34,786 nt of DNA from CAYUNT01 sp964446285. GTDB lineage: Bacteria; Sumerlaeota; Sumerlaeia; SLMS01; CAYUNT01. Numbering within the stretch: the stretch's first letter is position 1; each line of letters starts with the position of its first letter. The stretch spans positions 1 through 34,786 of the forward strand of contig CAYUNT010000020.1 of the NCBI GenBank assembly GCA_964446285.1. Reading direction: 5' to 3'. The notes beneath the pieces were generated by a model. It saw nothing but the letters and a program-made list of their open reading frames with translations, made no database searches and had not been told where the DNA came from. Positions 18,614-25,194 of the stretch are shown here, one piece after another. The translations under genes were made by a program, and so were the position numbers.

Positions 18614-19885
18614 ATGCCGCGAAAACAGGCCAGCCCCAAAGAATCTGCAAAATCCCCGGCCAGGCGCACCGGCAAGCGCAGCGCAAAACATGATGTTACT
18701 GGGGTGTCCGAATCGGATGCGCCCGTGTATGCAGGCGCAGGCGCTGGCGGAGGCGCGGGCGCGCGAAAATCAGAAGAGGCGTCGCAGGCGGCCTTCGATA
18801 TCCAGTTTGCGCGTCCGGGCGATGAAGCGATTGTCGCCGGCCTGATCCGCGATCTTTCTATTTATGAAAAGATGGAAAATGAATGCATCGTCACGCCCGA
18901 GGCCATTCGCGAACAACTGTTTGGGGCGCGCCCGGCGGCGGAGGCGCTAATTGCGCGCGTTGGCGGAACGCCCGCCGCCTTCGCTCTGTTTTTCCAGAAT
19001 TTCTCGACGTTTCTTGCACGGCCGGGGTTGTATCTCGAAGACTTGTTCGTCAAACCAGAATACCGGAAACTCGGCATCGGGACAGCGCTTTTGCGGCGCA
19101 TGGCATCCCTGTGTGTCGAGCGCGGCTACGGACGCATGGAATGGGCCACGCTCGAATGGAATGAACTGGCCAAAGGACGATGGCGGGCCATCGGCGCCGT
19201 GCCAATGAAAGAGTGGTGCACATGGCGCCTGACGGGCGCTGCGCTGCGCGAAATGGGCCAGCCGCAAGCGCAGGCACAGGAACAGGGGAAGGCGCAGCCA
19301 AAAACCAAGACCCCGCCTGCATTATCTGCACCAGCCGCCGCGCCTTCCACGCCGCCGTTTGCGCCCCCTTCCTCCGGATCCGTTTCATCTGCATCCGCCA
19401 GGCATTCCGCGCGCCAATCGGCGAGCGCGTCGGCGAAAAGGGTCGTCATCTACACCGATGGCGGGTGCGTGCCCAATCCCGGCATGGGCGCGTGGGCCGC
19501 CGTGCTCGATTACAATGGCAGGACCAAGGAACTTTGCGGCGGAGAACTAGATACAACAAATAACCGCATGGAAATGACGGCGGCCATCATGGCGCTCGAG
19601 GCGCTCAAGGAACCGTGCCAGGTGGAAATTTTTACGGATTCCGAGTATTTGAAACGCGGCATTACGGAATGGGTGCCGAAATGGAAGCGCCAGGGATGGC
19701 GCCGCGGCAAAGGGCCGGATTCGGCGCCGGTTAAAAACGTGGATTTGTGGAAACGGCTCGAAACCGCGCTGGCGCCGCACAAAGTCGAGTGGAATTGGGT
19801 GATGGGACACGCCGGCAATCCGGCCAATGAACGCTGCGACGCGCTATGCCGCCGGGAAATCGAGCGGATGCTTCAGGAAAAATAG
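18614..19885 (+). CDS. GNAT acetyltransferase fused to RNase HI
   Basis: The ATG at 18614 follows GGAGGAG by 5 nt, giving 423 residues; the TTG 18 nt earlier lies before the ribosome binding site. After a basic, Ala/Gly-rich head (1-58), residues 61-215 form a GNAT domain of the spermidine/diamine or thialysine acetyltransferase type: STFLARPGLYLEDLFVKPEYR, the acetyl-CoA loop RKLGIGTALL, then EWNELA and MKEWCTWRL. A Pro/Ala/Ser linker (215-273) joins an RNase HI domain (275-423) with all four acidic residues D282 (YTDGG), E320 (NRMEMT), D342 (FTDSEYL) and D409 (NERCDAL), plus H399. The RNase should cut RNA in RNA:DNA hybrids; the GNAT domain should acetylate a small amine. The reading frame is continuous, with no stop or ribosome binding site in the linker. 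I know of no standard fusion of this kind. Confidence 0.9.
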   Translation: MPRKQASPKESAKSPARRTGKRSAKHDVTGVSESDAPVYAGAGAGGGAGARKSEEASQAAFDIQFARPGDEAIVAGLIRDLSIYEKMENECIVTPEAIREQLFGARPAAEALIARVGGTPAAFALFFQNFSTFLARPGLYLEDLFVKPEYRKLGIGTALLRRMASLCVERGYGRMEWATLEWNELAKGRWRAIGAVPMKEWCTWRLTGAALREMGQPQAQAQEQGKAQPKTKTPPALSAPAAAPSTPPFAPPSSGSVSSASARHSARQSASASAKRVVIYTDGGCVPNPGMGAWAAVLDYNGRTKELCGGELDTTNNRMEMTAAIMALEALKEPCQVEIFTDSEYLKRGITEWVPKWKRQGWRRGKGPDSAPVKNVDLWKRLETALAPHKVEWNWVMGHAGNPANERCDALCRREIERMLQEK

Positions 19886-19912
19886 CAGATGATTTCTTTG
19901 CGCATTTTTCCC

Positions 19913-19940
19913 TTGCGCCCGGCGAAAACAATACTATAAT
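19913..19940 (+). promoter_or_regulatory. Promoter of the ArsR-thioredoxin operon
   Basis: A perfect TATAAT lies at 19935-19940, with TTGCGC (a weak -35, 3 of 6) at 19913-19918 and a 16-bp spacer. Transcription would begin near 19947, just before the palindrome at 19950. It is in the non-coding gap after the RNase HI stop codon. The position relative to the operator supports it. Confidence 0.65.
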
Positions 19941-19949
19941 ACTTGCATG

Positions 19950-19975
19950 ATCGCTTGATTGTTCAATCAAGCGAT
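19950..19975. promoter_or_regulatory. Perfect 12-2-12 palindromic operator for the ArsR-family repressor
   Basis: The half-site ATCGCTTGATTG is followed by TT and then by its exact reverse complement, giving 26 bp of uninterrupted dyad symmetry. ArsR/SmtB repressors bind 12-2-12 type inverted repeats at or near the transcription start of their own gene. This site starts 10 bp after the TATAAT box and lies 43 bp before the arsR-type ATG, so a bound dimer would block transcription start or early elongation. Confidence 0.75.
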
Positions 19976-20017
19976 TGCGAATTATCCGGGCCATGCGGCC
20001 TGGGAAAGGCGCTTCGA

Positions 20018-20359
20018 ATGAAAGCCGCCGCTGAAGACAGATTCTACGCTATCCATTCGCAGTTCTGCATGATCTTTTCCTGCCCTCTGCGGATTAAACT
20101 TTTCCACGCGCTCGAACATGGCGAGCGGACGGTGGGCGATCTGGCCGAAACTTCGGGCGCGACGATGGCGAACGTATCGCAGCATTTGCGCCTGATGCGC
20201 GACAAAGGCGCGGTCCTTTCGCGCAAGCAAGGCAAGCAGGTCTATTACCGAATCGCGAATCCCAAATTTATGGAGGCGGCGCGCCTGATCCGCGAGGGGC
20301 TGATCGAGGAAATCGAAAAACGGGCGCGCGCCATGTCGAAATCCCGCGCGCTTGTTTAG
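20018..20359 (+). CDS. ArsR/SmtB-family winged-helix repressor
   Basis: The ATG at 20018 has GGAAAGG 8 nt upstream and yields 113 residues, the normal size for the family; an in-frame TTG at 19943 would put the operator inside the gene and is rejected. The helix-turn-helix is clear: LRIKLFHALEHGERTVGDLAETSGATMANVSQHLRLMRDKGAV, followed by the wing GKQVYYRI. The classical metal-binding ELCV(C)D motif in the recognition helix is absent. Two cysteines, C17 and C22, lie close together in the N-terminal helix region, which could form a disulfide or persulfide switch, as in thiol-sensing members such as BigR/SqrR, although the positions differ. The palindrome directly upstream implies autoregulation. 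Downstream thiol proteins suggest a redox or sulfur signal. Confidence 0.9.
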   Translation: MKAAAEDRFYAIHSQFCMIFSCPLRIKLFHALEHGERTVGDLAETSGATMANVSQHLRLMRDKGAVLSRKQGKQVYYRIANPKFMEAARLIREGLIEEIEKRARAMSKSRALV

Positions 20360-20447
20360 AGCCGCCCGCCGCGGTTGCGCTCCAGGACGCGCGCGAGTCC
20401 CGCGAATGAACCACCCGCCAGGCGCCGGGAGAAAGTGAATTCAGGTC

Positions 20448-21029
20448 ATGTGGCTCACGTTGCGATTCTTGCTCGGAATTCTTATCGGAGGCGCGATTGG
20501 CGCATTCATCGGGTGGAAAGGGCGCTGCACAACGGGCGCCTGCCCGCTCACAAGCAATCCTTATTTGGGCGCCGTCTGGGGCGCGATGCTTGGGGCGCTG
20601 TTCACAACGGCCTGGATGCCCCTGGCCGCAAAGCAAATGGGTTTTAAATCACCACTCTTGCAGGAGGATACCATGAGTTCCACACTTCTCACCTCGCTCG
20701 AAACCGAACAGGCTTTCGAGGAATTCATTTCGCAAGCATCCGGACCCGTGCTAGTCGATTTCTGGGCGCCGTGGTGCGGACCGTGCCGCGTGCAGGGCCG
20801 CATTCTCGAAGAGCTGGCTGAGGCCCACAGCGGCCAGGCGCGCATCGCAAAGGTTAATGTGGACGATCTGGGCGGTCCGGCGCAGCAGTATGGCGTTTCG
20901 GCCATTCCGACCCTGATCGTTTTCGAGAATGGAAAGGCGCTCAGCCGCATGGTTGGCGTGCAATCGCGCCAGGCGCTCGAACAAGCTCTCGGCCTGAACG
21001 GCGGCGGCGCCGCGGGCGCTTCTCGATGA
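20448..21029 (+). CDS. DUF6132 membrane domain fused in frame to thioredoxin
   Basis: One continuous frame of 193 residues encodes two units. Residues 1-75 resemble DUF6132: two glycine-rich membrane helices (about 4-22 and 40-60) around the loop GRCTTGACPLTSNPY with cysteines C27 and C32. Residues 76-193 are a complete thioredoxin with WCGPC (C110, C113) and a cis-proline loop AIPT. No stop codon separates them. An AGGAGG and ATG lie exactly at the join (20662-20675), so a free thioredoxin of 118 residues could also be made. The long form would tether thioredoxin to the membrane, probably on the cytoplasmic side, next to the cysteine loop. The start at 20448 has a weak ribosome binding site. 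DUF6132 and thioredoxin genes are, as I recall, often separate neighbours. Confidence 0.82.
   Translation: MWLTLRFLLGILIGGAIGAFIGWKGRCTTGACPLTSNPYLGAVWGAMLGALFTTAWMPLAAKQMGFKSPLLQEDTMSSTLLTSLETEQAFEEFISQASGPVLVDFWAPWCGPCRVQGRILEELAEAHSGQARIAKVNVDDLGGPAQQYGVSAIPTLIVFENGKALSRMVGVQSRQALEQALGLNGGGAAGASR
20662..20675 (+). promoter_or_regulatory. Internal ribosome binding site and start codon for free thioredoxin
   Basis: AGGAGG at 20662-20667 is followed 5 nt later by ATG at 20673-20675, in frame with the upstream DUF6132 segment. It is a much stronger ribosome binding site than that of the long ORF. The first residues after it (MSSTLLTSLETEQAF) are a normal thioredoxin N-terminus. Confidence 0.7.
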
Positions 21030-21047
21030 GTTTTTGGAGGTGATTTC

Positions 21048-21281
21048 ATGCCTGTCTATGAATTCCATTGTCCCGCCTGCCAAAAGGTGTATGAAACGCG
21101 CGTGGAGCGAATGGGCGAAGTGGCGCCCTGCCCGGAATGCGGCAGCACGTCGGTCACGCGCCTGATGTCGGCTTCGGCGGTTCACGCAAAATCCGCGCCC
21201 TCTCCGATGGCTTCCTCGCCCTGCGCGGCGGGGGCCTGCGGAATTCCTCCCTGCGCTTCCGGGACGTGTCCGCTGGGCTGA
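21048..21281 (+). CDS. FmdB-family zinc ribbon protein with cysteine-rich tail
   Basis: The 77-residue protein opens with MPVYEFHCPACQKVYE and continues with CPECGSTSVTRLMS, giving the CxxC...CxxC zinc ribbon of the FmdB family, named for a putative regulator of formamidase. Members are small cytoplasmic proteins of unclear function. A GGAGG lies shortly before the ATG, and the gap to the thioredoxin stop is 18 nt, so it belongs to the same transcript. The last 20 residues contain four further cysteines (CAAGACGIPPCASGTC), which is more than the ribbon needs and may form a second metal or redox site. Confidence 0.88.
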   Translation: MPVYEFHCPACQKVYETRVERMGEVAPCPECGSTSVTRLMSASAVHAKSAPSPMASSPCAAGACGIPPCASGTCPLG

Positions 21282-21337
21282 TTGCCGCCGAGCGCTTTTC
21301 GCCGCCATTCGCACCTTTAGTGCCCGGAGGGGGCGCG

Positions 21338-22372
21338 ATGAACGAAGCCCTTTCCCCGAGGCGCAGTCTCCGCGATAAGCGCGAAAGGATTCCCGCGATG
21401 ATCTCTATTCGCAAATGGCTCCCGTTGTTCTCGTTGATGTTGCTGTTGCCGTTGTTGTGTGCCTTGGCTGCGTGCAATGCGAAGCAGTCCGGCGTTTCCG
21501 ATCCGGGGTTCAGCGATCTCGACCGCCGCTACGAACGAATTCGCAGCCGGAGCGAAGCCTATGGCGAAGGCGGGCAGCTGGTTCTCGAAATCGCTTACAA
21601 AGCCCTGCTCGAGGGCAAAGCGGAGGGCAAGTGGGCGGACGTGGGCATCGAGGACCTCTGGGCGCACGCGATCAAGGAGGGGGCGGGATTGTTCAACGAT
21701 CCGTCGCGCCGGTGGGGCAAAACGACCGCTGAAGAGACCAAGGACCTTATCGGCCAGACGACGATTGGCCCGTGGCAGATCACGATAAATAACGTAAAGA
21801 ATATATACGGCAAGCCTTATGGAATCGCCGAGGACTGGCCGGATGAAAAGGTGTATGCCTTCTGCCGCGATCATCCCGATGTGCAGGTCAAAATGATCGC
21901 CGACTATATTCATCTATCATACAGCACGTTTGGCCGCCGCACGCCGTATGCGATTCAGCGATATTTCTGGCTCGACGGCTATGTGCGCGGATGGATCGGG
22001 CGCGGGGAGTGGGACAAGTCGGTGCTGTGCGAGCCGCCCGACGGCAACTGGCGCAATATCACGCCGGAAATGAAGGCAAACACAGGGTTTTACGCCAAAC
22101 AGCTCGTCTGCGGGTGGCGTTCGAATTCGCATGGGCTGCTGTATTGGCTGTGGGTGACGCGCGACGATGCGGCGATGCGCGATTTGCTGCGCGCCTGGCG
22201 CGATCAGCCCCGCCTTGCCTGGGATGAAGCCCAGCAGCGCATTGTTCCGACAGTCGAACCGGGCGGATTCGCCATCAAACCCGAGGATTTCAAATACATG
22301 GCATCCGAACCCGAGGCGCAGGCGGCGCTATCGGCCTTGGCGGCAGAAATCCTGGCCGAACAACCGAAATAG
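21338..22372 (+). CDS. Lipoprotein, possibly lysozyme/transglycosylase-like
   Basis: GGAGG at 21326-21330 places the start at ATG 21338 (344 residues); an alternative ATG at 21398 would give 324 residues and a more usual short signal sequence. The hydrophobic stretch ends in the lipobox LAAC (C46 from the first start), so the protein is a lipoprotein. No named family is certain. The segment IKEGAGLFND followed by TTIGPWQITINNVKNIYG (about 112-158) resembles the catalytic Glu and the GxxQI-type motif of lysozyme-like lytic transglycosylases, with E114 as the candidate. The rest is Trp/Tyr-rich and helical. It lies 56 nt after the FmdB-type gene and might be the last gene of that operon, or separate. 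Function remains a suggestion. Confidence 0.72.
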   Translation: MNEALSPRRSLRDKRERIPAMISIRKWLPLFSLMLLLPLLCALAACNAKQSGVSDPGFSDLDRRYERIRSRSEAYGEGGQLVLEIAYKALLEGKAEGKWADVGIEDLWAHAIKEGAGLFNDPSRRWGKTTAEETKDLIGQTTIGPWQITINNVKNIYGKPYGIAEDWPDEKVYAFCRDHPDVQVKMIADYIHLSYSTFGRRTPYAIQRYFWLDGYVRGWIGRGEWDKSVLCEPPDGNWRNITPEMKANTGFYAKQLVCGWRSNSHGLLYWLWVTRDDAAMRDLLRAWRDQPRLAWDEAQQRIVPTVEPGGFAIKPEDFKYMASEPEAQAALSALAAEILAEQPK

Positions 22373-22454
22373 GCGGGGAATGTTCAAGGCGGAGCCAAGG
22401 GCCTTGGCCGGACTTAGGGTCTTGCAGATTGCGGAAATTGGATATATAGGATCT

Positions 22455-22502
22455 ATGAGACCTATGGGACCTATGTGACGAATGGGACCAATGGGACACA
22501 TG
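22455..22502. repeat. 9-bp tandem repeat array in a convergent intergenic gap
   Basis: Five 9-bp units run in phase: ATGAGACCT, ATGGGACCT, ATGTGACGA, ATGGGACCA and ATGGGACAC, followed by a final ATG. The array lies between the ends of two converging genes. A hairpin (GCCTATT at 22502-22508 with AATAGGC at 22525-22531) follows it. There is no gene here. Confidence 0.8.
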
Positions 22503-22548
22503 CCTATTGCGGTATATTTAATGGAATAGGCTCGGTAATAAATAAGTC

Positions 22549-24198
22549 CTACTTATCTTGCAGGCCCGGCGCGGGACCTTGAAGGTTGCCCGATTGCGCG
22601 CGGCCATGGAATTTATACAAGGTCCATCCGCCGCGAAATTCGGCTTGTCCGGCGGGAACATTTTCGCGGCGCAGCAGAAGCAATTGCTTGGGCGGCGTCA
22701 ATTCGCCCCGGTGCAAATACCACAGCATGCGGTCCGCGAACGGATACCGCCCGCGCGTAACTTCTTCGAATTGCGAAAAGGCAAATGCGTTGTTGCGGCG
22801 CTCGGGACATCCTCGCAGGCCGAAGTAATATGACAGGCACGAACGCGGCGTGACGGAGTCGGCGACAACCACATCGTCCGGGCGCATGTGCTGGATTAAA
22901 TAATTCGTGATGGCGCGCCAGTCCTCGCGGGGCATTGCGCGGAAGTAAAATCCGCACGCGGCGAGCGAGATGGCCATCGCCAGCCCAATCGCGGCGGCGC
23001 CTTTGCGCGGTTCAATTCGGGCCATCGCCGATCCGAAATACACGGCAAGCAGAGGCGCGGACATCGCTAAATACCTAGGCAGCAAAATGGGTTTTGCCAG
23101 GCAGAGCGCCAGAAAAAGCGCAACCGGCCCCCAACATGCCCACGCGATCAGGCGGCGCGATCCGGGGCGAATCCGCTCATCGAAATGGCCGGCCTTCCTG
23201 CCCCTGCGAAACAGCGCCGCCGCCGCCAGCGCCGCCAGGATCAGCGTCGCGCCGCCGCCTGCCCAGGCTGGAAATGCGCGCGCCGCCGCGCCGAAAATCA
23301 TTTCACCAAGCGTCCGCGCGACGTCCGCTGGCCCGATCCCGTCCGGGAAATACAGGTCGATCACATATTGCCCCCGCAGATCCTTTTGTGTGAGTTGCGC
23401 GATGAATCCAGGCAGCCAAGTCAAGCCAAGCGCCGCCGTTCCCGCCCAGGCTGCCACAAGCCGCCTGCGTTTTCGCGGCGCCACGTTGGCCGCGGCGAGC
23501 CAAATCGCCTGCGCGACGAGCATCAACGCCGCGAGATAGAATGTTAGCACAAGCAATGCCGAGAGAAGCGCGTATAAAACTGCGTCGCGTCCGCGTCCAT
23601 GGAGGATCACTCGGCCAAACATCCACCACGAGGCGATGCTTAGCAGCGCGGCTGTCGAATAGGGATGCACCTCGCGCGAGTATTCGATGAAAAACGGCGA
23701 CACGGCCAGAAGAATGCTCGCGAATCGCGCCGCCCGCGCCCCATGCCATTCGCGCGCCATCTGATGCGCCACAATGATTGCCGCGCCTCCGGCCAGCGCC
23801 GCAGGCAACCGCCCGGCCCACTCGGAAACGCCGAACGCCTTAAGAAATCCCCAGAGAATTCCGTAAAAAACCGGCGCATGAACGTCTTCACACAGGCGTT
23901 GCCACAATTTTTCGAGCGTGCCGTCGCAAAAATCCAGCGACATGATTTCGTCGAGCCACAATCCGATTGTCCCGAGGCGCCACGAAACCAGCAGCCCAAA
24001 CACAGCCAGGCATAACGCCAGCGTGCCGTATCGTTCCCACCGCGCGCCGCCGTCAGCGCCGCCGCCTTCTCCTCCTCCTCCGGCGCCGTCGCTAGCGCCC
24101 TTGAAGCGCAATTCTTCGCGCGCGCCATCATTCCCAACCGAAGGCTTTTTTTCTCCCATTGCGCTTTCTTGCGCGCCTTGCGGAGGGGGCGGATTCAC
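22549..24198 (-). CDS. GT39/ArnT-like polytopic membrane glycosyltransferase
   Basis: The GTG at 24198 follows a GGAGG by 7 nt and overlaps the stop of the upstream gene as GTGA, so I choose it over the ATG at 24159 and over the longer open frame that runs antisense-like into the neighbour. The product has 549 residues with a hydrophilic Gly-rich head (about 1-55) and about a dozen membrane helices. The first loop contains LWLDEIMSLDF, the Asp-Glu motif of PMT/ArnT-type (GT39/GT83) enzymes, and HAPVFY takes the place of the HPPLYY box. A hydrophilic C-terminal domain of about 110 residues follows the last helix. Such enzymes use a polyprenyl-phosphate sugar on the periplasmic side to glycosylate proteins or lipids. 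The acceptor is unknown. Confidence 0.83.
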   Translation of the reverse strand: MNPPPPQGAQESAMGEKKPSVGNDGAREELRFKGASDGAGGGGEGGGADGGARWERYGTLALCLAVFGLLVSWRLGTIGLWLDEIMSLDFCDGTLEKLWQRLCEDVHAPVFYGILWGFLKAFGVSEWAGRLPAALAGGAAIIVAHQMAREWHGARAARFASILLAVSPFFIEYSREVHPYSTAALLSIASWWMFGRVILHGRGRDAVLYALLSALLVLTFYLAALMLVAQAIWLAAANVAPRKRRRLVAAWAGTAALGLTWLPGFIAQLTQKDLRGQYVIDLYFPDGIGPADVARTLGEMIFGAAARAFPAWAGGGATLILAALAAAALFRRGRKAGHFDERIRPGSRRLIAWACWGPVALFLALCLAKPILLPRYLAMSAPLLAVYFGSAMARIEPRKGAAAIGLAMAISLAACGFYFRAMPREDWRAITNYLIQHMRPDDVVVADSVTPRSCLSYYFGLRGCPERRNNAFAFSQFEEVTRGRYPFADRMLWYLHRGELTPPKQLLLLRRENVPAGQAEFRGGWTLYKFHGRAQSGNLQGPAPGLQDK

Positions 24199-25085
24199 GG
24201 CGAATCCTCCAAAAGCCGTTCGAGCATGCGCGGAAATTCGCTTTCCACCTCGATGCGGCGTCCGTCGCGCGGATGTGGAAACGCAATGCGCCACGCGTGC
24301 AGCGCCAGCCGCGCGCACGGGCCGCGGCCCTTTCCGTATTTCACATCGCCAACCACCGGATGCCCGATTTCGGCCATCTGAACGCGAATCTGGTTCTTGC
24401 GTCCTGTTTCGATCTGGCATTCCACAAGGGCATACGGCCCGTGGGTGCGCAGCGTCGAATAATGCGTAATGGCCAGGCGCGATTCCGCGGTTTGCGGGCC
24501 GCTCGATACGTGCATGGTCTCATCGTTGTCGGTCAAGTGGCTGCGGACGGTTCCGGCGGGCGGATCGGGCGCGCCTTCGACGACCGCGAGATAGCGCTTG
24601 TCCACGCGCTTCCAGTTGTCGAGAAACCATGCGCGCGCCTGCGAGCTTTTAGCGAAAAGGAGAATTCCCGAGGTGGGTTTGTCGATGCGGTGGACCACGT
24701 GGAGGCGGCCTCTCCACCCCGGATGTTGAGAATGCAAATAGGCGCTTACTTCGTTGTAAGCCGTTCCGTGCCGCGCCTCTTCCGAGGGAACCGCGATCAG
24801 GCCCGTGGGTTTGTGTATCACGATCACATCGCCGTCTTCGTAGAGGATGCGGATGCCCGAATCGAGAGTGACGCCTGGGCGGGTCTTTTTATCCAACTCG
24901 ATCTGCACTACGTCGCCCGGAGCGAGGGGATGGTCGTGGCGGACCGCCTTCTGGCCGTTCACGGATACGCAGCGGTGCTTCAGATAATTTTTCAGCGTGG
25001 CGCGCCGCGCCCCGTCCGAGGTCTCGACCAGATAATCAAGGAGCTGGCACGGTTTTTCAACGCGGAATGTTCTTCGGAGCGGCAT
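24195..25085 (-). CDS. RluA-family 23S rRNA/tRNA pseudouridine synthase
   Basis: The ATG at 25085 gives 296 residues: an S4 RNA-binding domain (about 10-65) with VSVNGQKAVRHDHPLAPGD, then the RluA catalytic domain with the active-site aspartate D135 in HRIDKPTSGIL. The motif ALVECQIETGRKNQIRVQMAEIGHPVVGD is diagnostic of the family. It isomerises uridine to pseudouridine in rRNA or tRNA. Upstream frame extension to 25457 lies inside the next gene and has no family similarity, so it is rejected. The exact RNA target (RluD, RluC or other) cannot be fixed. The stop codon overlaps the start of the GT39-like gene by GTGA, which implies translational coupling. Confidence 0.92.
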   Translation of the reverse strand: MPLRRTFRVEKPCQLLDYLVETSDGARRATLKNYLKHRCVSVNGQKAVRHDHPLAPGDVVQIELDKKTRPGVTLDSGIRILYEDGDVIVIHKPTGLIAVPSEEARHGTAYNEVSAYLHSQHPGWRGRLHVVHRIDKPTSGILLFAKSSQARAWFLDNWKRVDKRYLAVVEGAPDPPAGTVRSHLTDNDETMHVSSGPQTAESRLAITHYSTLRTHGPYALVECQIETGRKNQIRVQMAEIGHPVVGDVKYGKGRGPCARLALHAWRIAFPHPRDGRRIEVESEFPRMLERLLEDSP

Positions 25086-25194
25086 GGGCGGAGCCTGGGG
25101 CTTTCTTGTGGCTGATGAACGTGAAGGACTTCGGAAAAGGAATGGGCGCTTGCAGCCGCGCCTGGAAACTATATGCGAAAGTGAAACCAGAGGA

